Assembly (NCBI RefSeq): GCF_006539725.1
Contig: NZ_BJNO01000007.1
Span: 1 to 64,000, forward strand
Length of the DNA: 64,000 bases
Source of the DNA: Klebsiella terrigena
Lineage (GTDB): Bacteria > Pseudomonadota > Gammaproteobacteria > Enterobacterales > Enterobacteriaceae
Reading direction: 5' to 3'
Below, piece after piece: positions 50,053-60,481 of this stretch. The notes beneath the pieces are model-generated. The model saw nothing but the letters and a program-made list of their open reading frames with translations. It did no database searches and was not told the DNA's origin. The position numbers and the translations under genes were made by a program. Every line of letters begins with the position of its first letter. Within the stretch, counting starts at the first letter, position 1.

Positions 50053-50487
50053 ATGAAGTGGCAACAACGTGTACGCGTCGCAACTGGCCTCAGTTGCTGG
50101 CAGATTATGTTGCATCTACTGGTCGTGGCAGTACTGGTGATGGGTTGGATGGGCGGCGCGCTGGTTCGTGTCGGATTAGGGCTGTGCGTGCTGTACGGCG
50201 TTACGCTGCTGTCGATGCTGTTTTTACAGCGTCACCACGAAGAGCGCTGGCGCGATGTCGGTGATTTCCTTGAGGAACTCACCACCACCTGGTACTTTGG
50301 CGCCGCGGTTATCGTGCTGTGGCTGCTGTCACGGGTGCTGCACAATAATCTGCTGCTGGCGCTCGCCGGGCTAGTTATTCTGGCCGGTCCGGCGGTGGTA
50401 TCGCTGCTGGCGAAAGATAAAAACCGCTACTCTAAGTTTGGGCTGCATCAGGGCGGCAGCGCCGCGAACCCGCCGAAGCATAGATAA
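50053..50487 (+). CDS. ybhQ: YbhQ, inner-membrane protein
   Basis: The 144-residue protein has four hydrophobic segments and the E. coli-like stretches MKWQQRVRVATGLSCWQIMLHLL and LEELTTTWYFGAA. Function unknown. AGGAGAG precedes ATG. The last ~16 residues (GLHQGGSAANPPKHR) differ from E. coli YbhQ and are encoded by copy 1 of the tandem duplication that follows, so the gene end seems to have been replaced. Confidence 0.88.
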   Translation: MKWQQRVRVATGLSCWQIMLHLLVVAVLVMGWMGGALVRVGLGLCVLYGVTLLSMLFLQRHHEERWRDVGDFLEELTTTWYFGAAVIVLWLLSRVLHNNLLLALAGLVILAGPAVVSLLAKDKNRYSKFGLHQGGSAANPPKHR

Positions 50488-50680
50488 TAGCTATGTAACC
50501 GGGGGCAAAGAAAGGCAAGCCAACGCCGAGGCAGCCTGAGCAATGGCGGGGATCCCCTAAAGCGTTCGGACTGCATCAAGGCGGCGACGCAGCGAATCCC
50601 CGGGAGCATAGATAGCTATGTGACCGGGGTGAGTAAGGAAGCCAACGCCGAGGCAGCCTGAACGATGACGGGGATCCGGG
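50438..50680. repeat. Imperfect tandem duplication at the end of ybhQ
   Basis: Two copies about 120 bp long lie head to tail: copy 1 at about 50438-50557 and copy 2 at about 50565-50680. Shared blocks include CTGCATCA, AGCATAGATA with TAGCTATGT, GCCAACGCCGAGGCAGCCTG (20 of 20 identical) and GGGGATCC. The offset is 128 at the left and 122 at the right, so small indels have occurred. Copy 1 includes the ybhQ stop. Confidence 0.85.
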
Positions 50681-50682
50681 GA

Positions 50683-51789
50683 TCAGGCGATCTTCCTGCG
50701 GAACATCGCATACGCCGCTGACCCCGTGGTGGCCGCTATGACCAGTAGCGGCCACAAACTTCCCCACACAATCTCCAGACTCGCGTCCTTCAAATAAATC
50801 TGCTTGGTAATATCGGTAAAGTGACGAATAGGGTTTATCCACGTCACGTCCTGCAGCCATTGCGGCATATTTTCGACCGGTGAAACGTAGCCGGAGAGCA
50901 GGATTGCCGGCATCATAAAGACAAATACGCCAATAAACGCCTGCTGCTGGGTCGAGCACAGCGACGAAATCAGCAGGCCAAATCCCACCAGCGAAAGCCC
51001 GTAAATCAGCATCGTAAAGTAAAACAGCAGCAGCGAGCCGGCGAAGGGGATCTGATAGGCCCAGATCCCGACCCCCAGCACGATGCTGGCCTGCAGGGTG
51101 GCAACGATCAGCGCCGGTATCGCTTTACCGACGAAAATTTGCCAGGTCGCCAGCGGCGAGACCAGCAGCTGGTCGAGGGTTCCCTGTTCGCGCTCGCGGG
51201 CAACCGATAGCGAGGTGACGATCATCACGCCGATGGTGGTGATCATGGCGATCAGCGACGGGACCACGAACCACTTATAGTCGAGGTTGGGGTTATACCA
51301 GTTGCGTACAACCAGCTCGCTGTTGTTAGGCCTGGCTTTCCCCTCCAGCAGCTCCTGCTGATACTCTTTGACGATTTGCTGCAGGTAGTTGGCGGCGATT
51401 TGCGCGCTGTTTGAGTTGCGGCCGTCCAGCAGCAGCTGAAGCGGGGCGGTCTGATAGTTATCGAGGTTGCGCGAGAAATCAGCCGGGAAGCGGATCAGCA
51501 GCAGCGCCTTCTGCTCATCAATAGTGGGCTGGATCTCCTGCGGGCTTTTGAGGATCAGGATGTGGGTGAAGGCCCTGGCGCGAGCAAAGCGCTGCGTTAG
51601 CTCAACCGCGTGGCTGCCATTGTCTTCGTTATAGATAGCAATGGTGGCGTTGGTCACCTCCAGCGTCGCGGCGAAGGGGAACAGCAGCACCTGAATCAGC
51701 ACCGGCATAATCAAAATCGCCCGCGTCTGCGGCTCGCGCAGCAGCGACTGTAGTTCTTTGCGAATCAACGTCCATAAGCGATGAAACAT
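50683..51789 (-). CDS. ybhR: YbhR, ABC-2 permease of the YbhFSR exporter
   Basis: The 368-residue permease has one N-terminal helix, a large periplasmic domain (about 45-170) and five C-terminal helices (about 175-365), with [18 protein letters not shown] as the cytoplasmic coupling helix region. With YbhS and YbhF it exports drugs; tetracycline and Na+/Li+ transport have been reported in E. coli. It is the last gene of the operon, 59 bp after ybhS. Confidence 0.93.
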   Translation of the reverse strand: MFHRLWTLIRKELQSLLREPQTRAILIMPVLIQVLLFPFAATLEVTNATIAIYNEDNGSHAVELTQRFARARAFTHILILKSPQEIQPTIDEQKALLLIRFPADFSRNLDNYQTAPLQLLLDGRNSNSAQIAANYLQQIVKEYQQELLEGKARPNNSELVVRNWYNPNLDYKWFVVPSLIAMITTIGVMIVTSLSVAREREQGTLDQLLVSPLATWQIFVGKAIPALIVATLQASIVLGVGIWAYQIPFAGSLLLFYFTMLIYGLSLVGFGLLISSLCSTQQQAFIGVFVFMMPAILLSGYVSPVENMPQWLQDVTWINPIRHFTDITKQIYLKDASLEIVWGSLWPLLVIAATTGSAAYAMFRRKIA

Positions 51790-51848
51790 CTTCAGTTCTC
51801 TCTTTACGCTGCCCCCGGATAGCGACCGCAGGGGGAATGGCTAATGCC

Positions 51849-52982
51849 CTAATCGAGCCGCCGTTTGGTTTTCAGCCACGTCAGGCCGATAAACATCACC
51901 GCCGAGGCGATCAGAAACATCACGTTTACCAGCAGCACCACCGGAATATTGCCTGCCAGGAACAGGCTTTGCAGGGTGCTGACAAAATAGCGGGCCGGGA
52001 TAACGTAGGTCACCGCGCGGATTATCGCGGGCATGCTGTCTATCTGGAAAATAAACCCGGACAGCATAATCGACGGCAGAAAGGCGGCGTTGAGCGCCAC
52101 CTGGGCGGCGTTAAACTGGTTGCGGGTGATGGTCGAAATCAGCAGCCCCATCCCCAGGGTACTGAGCAAAAACAGGCTGGTGATGAAAAACAGAATCACC
52201 AGCGAGCCGCGATAGGGCACATCGAGAATAAACACCGCCACCAGCATGCACAGCAGCATCGCCAGCATGCCGAGAAAATAGTAGGGGATAAGCTTACACA
52301 GCAGCAGCTCGACGCGGGTAATTTCGGTGGAGAGCAGCGCCTCCATGGTGCCGCGCTCCCATTCGCGGGCGATAACCAGCGAGGTGAGGATCGCCCCAAT
52401 GACCGTCATAATGATGGTGATCGCGCCGGGAATAATAAAATGCTGGCTGATCGCCGCCGGGTTAAACCAGTAACGGGTCTGTACGTCGATCAGCGGCTCA
52501 AAGGTTTCACCGCGATCCTCCGCCCGCTGCTGCTGCCAGATCTGCCAGATACCTTCGATATAGCCCTGGGCAAAGTTGGCGGTATTAGGCTCGCTGCCGT
52601 CGGTAATGAGCTGGATAGGGGCATCGTCGCCGGGGCGGGCCATCTTCTGGTCAAAATCCACCGGAATGGTCACCAGCGCGCGGATCCGCCCGGCCTGCAT
52701 AAGCTGAATCAGCTGCTGGCGATTGTCGCTGATGGTGGCGTCGATGTAGGGCGAGCCGGTCATGGTGTGGACGAAATCCAGCGCCTCTTCGCTCTGCTGC
52801 TCCAGCAGCACGCCGACCCGCAGCCTGCTGGAGTCGAGGTTGATGCCGTAGCCAAAGATAAACAGCAGCATCAGCGGGATCACCACCGCAATCAGCCAGC
52901 TGCTGGGATCGCGTACGATCTGCCGCGTCTCCTTGACGCACAGGGCGCGCACGCGCCGCCATGACACCATTTTAGCGCTCAC
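51849..52982 (-). CDS. ybhS: YbhS, ABC-2 permease of the YbhFSR exporter
   Basis: The 377-residue paralogue of YbhR has the same plan: helix at about 30-50, periplasmic domain, then five helices from about 180, with [18 protein letters not shown] as coupling segment. The length matches E. coli YbhS. It starts 11 bp inside ybhF, indicating coupled translation. Confidence 0.94.
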   Translation of the reverse strand: MSAKMVSWRRVRALCVKETRQIVRDPSSWLIAVVIPLMLLFIFGYGINLDSSRLRVGVLLEQQSEEALDFVHTMTGSPYIDATISDNRQQLIQLMQAGRIRALVTIPVDFDQKMARPGDDAPIQLITDGSEPNTANFAQGYIEGIWQIWQQQRAEDRGETFEPLIDVQTRYWFNPAAISQHFIIPGAITIIMTVIGAILTSLVIAREWERGTMEALLSTEITRVELLLCKLIPYYFLGMLAMLLCMLVAVFILDVPYRGSLVILFFITSLFLLSTLGMGLLISTITRNQFNAAQVALNAAFLPSIMLSGFIFQIDSMPAIIRAVTYVIPARYFVSTLQSLFLAGNIPVVLLVNVMFLIASAVMFIGLTWLKTKRRLD

Positions 52983-54711
52983 TGCTATTCTCCTTGTCCC
53001 AGTCGTGAATCAGGGTAATAAACGCCTGCTCCATGGTCGGGTCCGGCTGCTCATCGCTGGCCGCCAGCGCTTTTAGCGCATCCGGGGTGCCGCTGGCGAT
53101 AAGCTTGCCGCGATAGACCAGGCCGATTCGATCGCAGTATTCGGCCTCGTCCATAAAGTGGGTGGTGACCATCACCGTCACGCCTTTATCGACCATGCTA
53201 TTGATATGCAGCCAGAATTCGCGGCGGGTGAGGGGGTCGACGCCGGAGGTGGGCTCGTCGAGAAACAGAATATCCGGCTCGTGCATCAGCGAGCAGGCCA
53301 GGGCCAGCCGCTGCTTGTAGCCCAGCGGCAGCTCGTCGGCGGCGTGGTTGGCTATCTCCTTCAGGCCGAAGGCTTCGCTCATGCGCTCAATTTTTTCGTT
53401 CTGCACCCGGCCGCGCAGGCCGTAAACGCCGGAGAAGAAGCGCAGGTTCTGCTCAACGCTCAGGTTGCCGTAAAGCGAAAACTTCTGCGCCATATAGCCG
53501 AGATGCTGACGGGCCTTGCCGGAGCTGACCTTCAGATCCATGCCCAGCACCAGCGCCTTACCGGAGGTGGGCACCAGCAGGCCGCACATCATTTTAAAGG
53601 TGGTTGATTTACCCGCGCCGTTGGGGCCGAGGAGGCCAAAAATTTCGCCGCGCTTAACCTTGAAATCAACGTGATCGGTGGCGGCGAAATCGCCGAATTT
53701 TTTGGTGAGGGTTTGCGCTTCGATAACCGTTTCATCATGGGAGCCTTCGACGCTGTGAATAATTGCCCCCAGCGGCGACTCTGCGGTCGCGGCGCCGCCC
53801 AGCAGGTCAATAAACGCATCCTCAAAGCGCGGCGAGGTTTCGGCGATCTCCAGCGGCGGCAGGCTAGCGTGGCTGCGCACCTCCTCGATGCTGGCCTCCT
53901 TCTTGAGGATCAGGCGCACCGATTTGCCCTGAATGACGCCGTCGCTGATTTGCTCCAGCTTCAGCGCCCGCTGCAGGAGGCGGCGGTTGTTCTCTTCGCG
54001 GCTGGAGACCAAAAAGCTGCGTCCGGCCATCGTTTGGGTCAGGGAACGGGGTTCCCCCTGATACAGCAGCTGGCCTTCGTTCATCAGCAGCACCTCGCGG
54101 CACTGCTCCGCTTCATCGAGGTACGATGTGCTCCAGAGGATCAGCATTCCGTCCCCCGCCAGCTCGTGGACCATTTGCCACAGCTCGCGGCGCGAGATGG
54201 GGTCAACGCCGACGCCCGGTTCGTCAAGCAGCAGCACCTTCGGCTCGCCTACCAGCGTACAGGCCAGCCCCAGCTTCTGCTTCATGCCGCCGGAGAGCTT
54301 ACCGGCCAGCCGGTCGGTGAAGGGGCCGAGGGAGGTGAACTCGAGCAGGCGGTCGAAAATTTTCCGCCGCGCTTCGCCGGTCACGCTGCGTAGATCGGCA
54401 TACAGGGTCAGGTTCTCCATCACCGTCAGGTCTTCGTACAGGCCGAACTTTTGCGGCATATAGCCGAGCACCGCGTGCAGGGCGCTATCGTCGCGAATCG
54501 GATCGAAGCCGATTACGCTGGCGCTGCCGCTATCCGCCTTGAGCAGCCCGGCGAGCATGCGCATCAGGGTGGTTTTCCCCGCGCCGTCGGGCCCGACCAG
54601 CCCGGTGACGTAGCCGGAACGCACGGTGCAGCTCAGCGGGGCAATGGCGGGCCGCGTCATGCCGGCGAAGCTGCGGGTCAGCCCGTCAAGGGTGATGAGC
54701 TCGTCACTCAT
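52972..54711 (-). CDS. ybhF: YbhF, twin ABC ATPase of the YbhFSR exporter
   Basis: The 579-residue protein fuses two ABC ATPases. Half 1 has [14 protein letters not shown] near residue 39, [12 protein letters not shown] near 139 and [11 protein letters not shown] near 160. Half 2 has [14 protein letters not shown] near 357, a signature replaced by [15 protein letters not shown] near 457 and [10 protein letters not shown] near 480. The non-canonical second signature (LPLGYKQ) is a familiar variation in this subfamily. It overlaps ybhG by 8 bp. Confidence 0.94.
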   Translation of the reverse strand: MSDELITLDGLTRSFAGMTRPAIAPLSCTVRSGYVTGLVGPDGAGKTTLMRMLAGLLKADSGSASVIGFDPIRDDSALHAVLGYMPQKFGLYEDLTVMENLTLYADLRSVTGEARRKIFDRLLEFTSLGPFTDRLAGKLSGGMKQKLGLACTLVGEPKVLLLDEPGVGVDPISRRELWQMVHELAGDGMLILWSTSYLDEAEQCREVLLMNEGQLLYQGEPRSLTQTMAGRSFLVSSREENNRRLLQRALKLEQISDGVIQGKSVRLILKKEASIEEVRSHASLPPLEIAETSPRFEDAFIDLLGGAATAESPLGAIIHSVEGSHDETVIEAQTLTKKFGDFAATDHVDFKVKRGEIFGLLGPNGAGKSTTFKMMCGLLVPTSGKALVLGMDLKVSSGKARQHLGYMAQKFSLYGNLSVEQNLRFFSGVYGLRGRVQNEKIERMSEAFGLKEIANHAADELPLGYKQRLALACSLMHEPDILFLDEPTSGVDPLTRREFWLHINSMVDKGVTVMVTTHFMDEAEYCDRIGLVYRGKLIASGTPDALKALAASDEQPDPTMEQAFITLIHDWDKENSSER

Positions 54712-55699
54712 GTCCGTTTCCGCTGCTGAAGGTGACGGTGACCGGCATCCCCTGGCGCAGCGCGTCGTCGGGGTCGGTCACCACGATACGCAGGCGGTAG
54801 ACCAGGTCGGTTCGCAGGTCCGGCGTCTCTACGGTCTTCGGCGTAAATTCAGCCGTCGGCGAAACGAAGCCAATCCTGCCGCGATAGGGCTGACTGGGGC
54901 GGCTATCGGTGTACAGCAGCACCTCGCGTCCTGGCTGCGCGTTGCCGAGATTTTTTTCATCGATGTAGGCACGAACCCATACCGGGCGGGTTAACGACAG
55001 CGTCATGACGGTAGCGCCGGCGCTGAGCATGCTGCCCGGCTCAACGGCGCGGGTCATCAGCGTGCCGTCGGAAGGCGCGGCCAGCGTGGTATCGTGCAGG
55101 TCGAGCTTCGCCTGCGCCAGGGCTGCCTGCGCCTGTTCAAGGTTGGCTTTGGCCTGGGCTATCTCCTGCGGACGGTTACCCGCGCGATACTGGCGCAGCT
55201 TATCCTGCGCCGATTTCAGCGTTGCCTGAGCCTGGTCGCGCGCGGATCGCGCGTTGTCGAGATCGTTGACGGAAATGGCGCTGCTTTTGCGCAGGCCCAG
55301 CTGGCGCTGGTAGAAGTTCTGCGCGTATTCATAGGCCGCCTGCGCCTGGTTCACCGCCGCCGCGGCCTGGGCAATCTCTTCCGCCCGGTAGCCGGCCATC
55401 ATCAGGTCATACTGCGCCTGGGCGGTTGAGACGTTGGCCTGCGCCTGCTGCAGCGCATTTTCATAAGGGGCACGGTCGAGCTGGCCCAGGGTTTGCCCGG
55501 CCTTGATAGCGTCGCCCTCGTCCACGCTCAGCGAGGCCAGCCGCCCGCCAACGCGGAAGCTCATGTTAACGGTACGAATATCAACGTTGCCATACAGGGT
55601 CAGCCCCTTCTGCTGGCTGCTTTGATACCACCACCAGCCGCCGCCCGTAGCAACGATCAGTAGCAGCACCACCAGGACGACGATGAGCGGTTTTTTCAT
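54704..55699 (-). CDS. ybhG: YbhG, HlyD-family periplasmic adaptor
   Basis: The 331-residue membrane-fusion protein has a TM anchor at residues 5-25, a lipoyl/beta-barrel pair split by a long alpha-helical hairpin of Ala/Gln-rich coiled coil (about 85-200), and a C-terminal barrel. It should link YbhFSR to an outer-membrane channel such as TolC. It overlaps cecR by 4 bp and ybhF by 8 bp. Confidence 0.94.
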   Translation of the reverse strand: MKKPLIVVLVVLLLIVATGGGWWWYQSSQQKGLTLYGNVDIRTVNMSFRVGGRLASLSVDEGDAIKAGQTLGQLDRAPYENALQQAQANVSTAQAQYDLMMAGYRAEEIAQAAAAVNQAQAAYEYAQNFYQRQLGLRKSSAISVNDLDNARSARDQAQATLKSAQDKLRQYRAGNRPQEIAQAKANLEQAQAALAQAKLDLHDTTLAAPSDGTLMTRAVEPGSMLSAGATVMTLSLTRPVWVRAYIDEKNLGNAQPGREVLLYTDSRPSQPYRGRIGFVSPTAEFTPKTVETPDLRTDLVYRLRIVVTDPDDALRQGMPVTVTFSSGNGHE

Positions 55700-56373
55700 G
55701 ATCCCAAACTCCTTTGCGATAATCCTTGCAGAACGAAATCGATATGGCAGGTAATAACCTGATAAATTTGCTCGGTTTTTTCGGCATCAAACTGCGTCCA
55801 TCCGGTGCGCAGCAAAATGGTTTCTCGGCCAAGGCGAAAGGCGAGGATCTCCCCCAGCAGCGCGTGGGTATGCAGGACCATCCGCGTGTCGTCCGCTTCA
55901 AGCCCGGTAAAGGCGGCGATTAATCGCGTCAGGTAGCAGTGTAGCGGAGCGATCACCTGGTCATGGATTAACTGGTACGCCGGGGTGGGCGACAGCTGCT
56001 CCCGGGAGATAAATTTGCTCAGGTTGACCGTGTCATCCTGGGTGAGCAGCAGGATCATGTTCCGGCAGGCGCCGAGGATCAGCGTCCGCATGGCCTCTTT
56101 ATCCGGGTGCGGCTCGGCAAGCAGCCGCTCCGCCGCTTCGGCGTGAGGGCGAAAATTGTGGCCAATAAAGTCGGCTATCCACTGCGCGCAGGCGAGATAG
56201 AGATCGTCCTTTGAGCCGAAATAGTAGGGGATTGCGGCGATGTTTTGCCCTGCCTGGGCGGCAATGTCGCGGGTGGTGGCATGCAGGCCATATTCGCCAA
56301 ACTGGGCGATGGCTGCGCTAATCAACTGGCTTTTTGCCTGTTCGCCTTTGCTGGTCGCGGGAGTGGTATTCAT
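55696..56373 (-). CDS. cecR: TetR-family repressor CecR (YbiH)
   Basis: The 225-residue protein has a TetR helix-turn-helix (about residues 15-55: [34 protein letters not shown]) and a C-terminal ligand domain. In E. coli CecR controls the ybhG operon and the divergent rhlE, affecting cefoperazone and chloramphenicol sensitivity. It is the first gene of the operon, with a 20-bp palindrome just upstream, so autorepression is likely. Confidence 0.92.
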   Translation of the reverse strand: MNTTPATSKGEQAKSQLISAAIAQFGEYGLHATTRDIAAQAGQNIAAIPYYFGSKDDLYLACAQWIADFIGHNFRPHAEAAERLLAEPHPDKEAMRTLILGACRNMILLLTQDDTVNLSKFISREQLSPTPAYQLIHDQVIAPLHCYLTRLIAAFTGLEADDTRMVLHTHALLGEILAFRLGRETILLRTGWTQFDAEKTEQIYQVITCHIDFVLQGLSQRSLGS

Positions 56374-56387
56374 CGCACCTGAAAAAA

Positions 56388-56407
56388 TTAATCAATCGAT
56401 TGATTAA
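56388..56407. promoter_or_regulatory. Perfect 20-bp palindrome, likely CecR operator
   Basis: TTAATCAATCGATTGATTAA is a perfect palindrome, 14 bp upstream of the cecR start codon in the cecR-rhlE divergent region. Size and position suit a TetR-family operator. Confidence 0.75.
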
Positions 56408-56630
56408 GAGTATGACCAATTCGCGGAACTGTCCAGAATGGTGAATACTCTATTTATCGCCAAATAGAGGAGCTTGATTTCGCAGAAAAACCCTGAGGGG
56501 ATTTTTATGCGATACGTCACAAAACCTGCTAGACTGCGCCCCTTCATGGCATTGTGGTTTTTGCCATCTCTTTCGCAATAATCTCCCCGAAAACTACGCC
56601 TCTAAAAGGCCGGGGCGGTTTGGAGTTGTT

Positions 56631-58004
56631 ATGTCTTTTGATTCCCTTGGCCTTAATCCTGAAATCCTGCGTGCCGTAGCCGAACAGGGTTATGTTGAGC
56701 CAACCCCCATTCAGCAGCAGGCTATCCCTGCGGTGTTGCAGGGGCGCGATCTGATGGCCAGCGCCCAGACCGGCACCGGCAAAACGGCGGGCTTTACCCT
56801 GCCGCTGCTTCAGCATCTGATCCAGCAAGAGCCGCACGCGAAGGGCCGTCGCCCGGTGCGCGCGCTGATCCTCACCCCTACGCGTGAGCTGGCCGCTCAG
56901 ATTGGCGAAAACGTTCGTGATTACAGTAAGTATCTGAATGTTCGCTCGCTGGTGGTATTCGGTGGCGTGAGCATTAACCCGCAGATGATGAAGCTGCGCA
57001 GCGGCGTCGATATCCTGGTGGCAACGCCGGGTCGCCTGCTGGATCTGGAACACCAGAACGCCGTCAGCCTGGATAAGGTTGAAGTGCTGGTGCTGGATGA
57101 AGCCGACCGGATGCTGGACATGGGCTTTATCCATGATATTCGCCGCGTGCTGTCGAAGCTGCCGGCGAAGCGCCAGAACCTGCTGTTCTCGGCAACCTTC
57201 TCCGACGAGATTAAATCGCTGGCGGAAAAGCTGCTGCATAACCCGCTGGAAATCGAAGTCGCCCGTCGCAACACGGCCTCCGAGCAGGTCAGCCAGTACG
57301 TGCATTTCGTTGATAAGAAGCGCAAGCGCGAGCTGCTGTCGCAGATGATCGGCGAAGGCAACTGGCAGCAGGTGCTGGTCTTTACCCGTACCAAGCATGG
57401 CGCCAACCACCTGGCGGAACAGCTGAACAAAGACGGCATTCGCAGCGCCGCCATCCACGGCAACAAAAGCCAGGGCGCGCGTACTCGCGCATTAGCTGAT
57501 TTTAAATCCGGCGGCATTCGCGTGCTGGTGGCGACCGACATCGCCGCGCGCGGCCTGGATATCGAAGAGCTGCCGCACGTGGTGAACTACGAGCTGCCGA
57601 ACGTGCCGGAAGATTATGTCCACCGTATTGGCCGTACCGGCCGCGCCGCCGCTACCGGCGAAGCGCTGTCGCTGGTCTGCGTTGATGAGCATAAGCTGCT
57701 GCACGATATCGAACGCCTGCTGAAAAAAGAGATCCCACGCATTAGCGTTGCCGGCTATGAGCCGGATCCGTCCATCAGAGCGGAGCCGATTCAAAACGGT
57801 CGTCAGCAGCGCAGCGGCGGCGGTGGCGGTGGTCGCGGTCAGGGCCAGGGACGCGGCGGCCAGAGTCAGGGTCGCGCCGGTCAGAGCCAGGGTCGTGGTC
57901 AGCAGTCTTCACCGCGCCGCAGCGACGGTGATGCGCCGAAAGCGCGTACTCAGGACGGCAAACCGCAGCGTCGTCGCTCGCGCAAGCCAGCGGCCGCTGA
58001 GTAA
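56631..58004 (+). CDS. rhlE: ATP-dependent RNA helicase RhlE
   Basis: The 457-residue DEAD-box helicase has Q motif [10 protein letters not shown], Walker A AQTGTGKT near residue 45, PTRELA near 88, DEAD near 155, SAT near 185, [11 protein letters not shown] near 298 and HRIGRTGR near 331. The C-tail (about 385-457) is Gly/Arg/Gln-rich with short GQSQGR-type repeats, the usual RNA-binding tail. RhlE acts in rRNA maturation with SrmB/DeaD. It may share CecR control with the divergent cecR. Confidence 0.96.
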   Translation: MSFDSLGLNPEILRAVAEQGYVEPTPIQQQAIPAVLQGRDLMASAQTGTGKTAGFTLPLLQHLIQQEPHAKGRRPVRALILTPTRELAAQIGENVRDYSKYLNVRSLVVFGGVSINPQMMKLRSGVDILVATPGRLLDLEHQNAVSLDKVEVLVLDEADRMLDMGFIHDIRRVLSKLPAKRQNLLFSATFSDEIKSLAEKLLHNPLEIEVARRNTASEQVSQYVHFVDKKRKRELLSQMIGEGNWQQVLVFTRTKHGANHLAEQLNKDGIRSAAIHGNKSQGARTRALADFKSGGIRVLVATDIAARGLDIEELPHVVNYELPNVPEDYVHRIGRTGRAAATGEALSLVCVDEHKLLHDIERLLKKEIPRISVAGYEPDPSIRAEPIQNGRQQRSGGGGGGRGQGQGRGGQSQGRAGQSQGRGQQSSPRRSDGDAPKARTQDGKPQRRRSRKPAAAE

Positions 58005-58178
58005 CCAGACTTCCGCAAACCCGCTATCCCCGCGGCAGCCCGACGCTGCCCGAGGGTACAGGTTTGCCTCTCCGGGCGGGTCTCCCTGCCCGGAACTCCC
58101 CCGCCTGATGCTAAACCTCGAGCACGATCCCCGTTTGTTCAGAAAGAAATTCCTCCAGCCAGGCAAAAAGTGTCACAA

Positions 58179-58198
58179 TAGTGGCTGTTTATACAGTA
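58179..58198. promoter_or_regulatory. LexA box of dinG
   Basis: TAGTGGCTGTTTATACAGTA has the intact right half ACAGTA and a degenerate left half (GTGG), as in E. coli dinG. It ends 13 bp before the dinG ATG. Confidence 0.72.
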
Positions 58199-58211
58199 TT
58201 CAGGTTTTCTC

Positions 58212-60356
58212 ATGGCTTTGACCACTGCGCTAAAAACGCAAATCGCCGCCTGGTATAAGGCGCTCCAGGAACAGATTCCGGACTTTATTCCCCGCACCCC
58301 GCAGCGGCAGATGATTGCTGACGTCGCGAAAACGCTCGCCGGGGAAGAGGGAAGGCACCTGGCGATCGAGGCGCCGACCGGCGTCGGGAAAACCCTGTCG
58401 TACCTGATCCCCGGTATTGCCATCGCCCGCGAAGAGCAAAAAACGCTGGTGGTCAGCACCGCCAACGTTGCCCTGCAGGACCAGATCTTCAGCAAAGACC
58501 TGCCGCTGCTGCGTAAAATTATTCCCGACCTGCGCTTCACCGCCGCCTTTGGCCGCGGGCGCTACGTTTGTCCGCGCAACCTCAACGCGATGGCCAGCAC
58601 CGAGCCAACGCAGCAGGACCTGCTCGCGTTTCTTGACGACGATCTCACGCCGAATAACCAGGCGGAGCAGAAACTGTGCGCCACGCTGAAGAGCGATCTT
58701 GATAGCTATAAATGGGACGGCCTACGCGATCACAGCGACAAGGCCATCGATGACGCGCTCTGGGGCCGTCTGAGCACCGATAAGGCAAGCTGCCTGAACC
58801 GCAACTGCCATTACTATCGCGAATGCCCGTTCTTCGTCGCCCGGCGTGAGATTCAGGAAGCCGAAGTGGTGGTGGCAAACCACGCGCTGGTGATGGCGGC
58901 GATGGAGAGCGAAGCGGTGCTGCCGGAGCCGAAAAACCTGCTGCTGGTGCTCGATGAGGGCCACCATCTGCCCGATGTCGCTCGGGATGCGCTGGAGATG
59001 AGCGCTGAAATTACCGCCCCCTGGTATCGGCTACAGCTCGATCTTTTCACCCGCCTGGTGGCGACCTGCATGGAGCAGTTTCGGCCCAAAACGACGCCGC
59101 CGCTGGCAAACCCCGAGCGGCTGAACGCCCACTGCGAGGAGCTGTCCGAGCTCATCTCCTCGCTGAATAACATTTTGAATCTGTATATGCCTGCCGGTCA
59201 GGAAGCCGAGCACCGCTTCCCGATGGGGGAGCTGCCGCAGGAGGTGATGGATATCTGCCAGCGGCTGGCCAAGCTGACCGAGACGCTGCGCGGCCTGGCG
59301 GAGCTGTTTCTTAACGATCTCAGCGAAAAAACCGGCAGCCATGACGTGGTCCGCCTGCACCGGGTGCTGCTGCAAATGAACCGCGCGCTGGGCATGTTTG
59401 AAAGCCAAAGCAAGCTGTGGCGGCTGGCGTCGCTGGCGCAATCATCCGGCGCGCCGGTCACTAAGTGGGCCTCCCGCGATCTGCGCGACGGCCAGGCGCA
59501 TATCTGGTTCCACTGCGTCGGGATTCGCGTTAGCGAACAGCTGGAAAGGCTGCTGTGGCGCAGCGTACCGCATATTGTCGTCACTTCCGCCACCCTGCGT
59601 TCGCTGAACAGCTTTTCTCGCCTGCAGGAGATGAGCGGTCTTAAGGAGAAGGCCGGAGATCGCTTCGTCGCCCTGGATTCGCCCTTCAACCACGTTGAGC
59701 AGGGAAAAATTATCATCCCGCAGATGCACTATGAGCCGGTCATCGACAACGAAGAGCAGCATATTGCCGAAATGGCGGCCTGCTTTCGCGAGCACGTCGA
59801 GAGTAAAAAGCACCTCGGGATGCTGGTGCTGTTTGCCAGCGGGCGGGCGATGCAGCGCTTTCTCGAGCACGTCACCGATCTGCGCCTGATGCTGCTGGTG
59901 CAGGGCGATAAGCCCCGCTACCGGCTGGTGGAGCTGCACCGTAAAAAGGTCGAGAGCGGCGAGCGTAGCGTGCTGGTCGGGCTGCAGTCGTTTGCCGAGG
60001 GGCTGGACCTCAAGGGCGAGCTGCTGAGCCAGGTCCATATCCACAAAATTGCCTTCCCGCCGATAGACAGCCCGGTGGTGATCACCGAAGGCGAGTGGCT
60101 TAAAAGCCTGAACCGCTACCCCTTCGAGGTACAAAGCCTGCCGAGCGCCTCCTTTAACCTGATTCAGCAGGTCGGCCGTCTGATCCGCAGCCACAGCTGC
60201 TGGGGGGAGGTGGTGATTTACGATAAGCGTTTGTTGACCAAAAATTACGGCAAGCGTTTACTGAATGCATTACCCGTATTTCCGATAGAGCAGCCTGCCG
60301 TCCCGGAGGTTGTAGTAAAAAGTAAAACCAAACAGACGCGTCGCAAACGTCGCTAG
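58212..60356 (+). CDS. dinG: ATP-dependent DNA helicase DinG
   Basis: DinG is a 5'-3' XPD-like helicase that unwinds R-loops, D-loops and G-quadruplexes. The 714-residue protein has Walker A EAPTGVGKT near residue 53, four [4Fe-4S] ligands Cys120, Cys194, Cys199, Cys205 at the E. coli positions, DEGH near 248 and a C-terminal QQVGRLIRS motif VI. The LexA box indicates SOS induction. ybiB follows 125 bp later. Confidence 0.97.
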   Translation: MALTTALKTQIAAWYKALQEQIPDFIPRTPQRQMIADVAKTLAGEEGRHLAIEAPTGVGKTLSYLIPGIAIAREEQKTLVVSTANVALQDQIFSKDLPLLRKIIPDLRFTAAFGRGRYVCPRNLNAMASTEPTQQDLLAFLDDDLTPNNQAEQKLCATLKSDLDSYKWDGLRDHSDKAIDDALWGRLSTDKASCLNRNCHYYRECPFFVARREIQEAEVVVANHALVMAAMESEAVLPEPKNLLLVLDEGHHLPDVARDALEMSAEITAPWYRLQLDLFTRLVATCMEQFRPKTTPPLANPERLNAHCEELSELISSLNNILNLYMPAGQEAEHRFPMGELPQEVMDICQRLAKLTETLRGLAELFLNDLSEKTGSHDVVRLHRVLLQMNRALGMFESQSKLWRLASLAQSSGAPVTKWASRDLRDGQAHIWFHCVGIRVSEQLERLLWRSVPHIVVTSATLRSLNSFSRLQEMSGLKEKAGDRFVALDSPFNHVEQGKIIIPQMHYEPVIDNEEQHIAEMAACFREHVESKKHLGMLVLFASGRAMQRFLEHVTDLRLMLLVQGDKPRYRLVELHRKKVESGERSVLVGLQSFAEGLDLKGELLSQVHIHKIAFPPIDSPVVITEGEWLKSLNRYPFEVQSLPSASFNLIQQVGRLIRSHSCWGEVVIYDKRLLTKNYGKRLLNALPVFPIEQPAVPEVVVKSKTKQTRRKRR

Positions 60357-60481
60357 CGGCGCAGGTCGGCAATGTGAGCAGCACGGACTCGACCTCCTTC
60401 GCGCATCGGTAAAGGGCAGCTGCAAGGGTACTGCGGCAAGCCGTTTATCGCGTGAAGTAGGGCGGATAAGAGGAATCTTCG

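Noticed and set aside
57780-57960. CRISPR-like or tandem repeat at the end of rhlE
   Set aside because: The short repeats are codons for the Gly/Arg/Gln tail typical of RhlE. No direct repeats with uniform spacers occur anywhere in the window.
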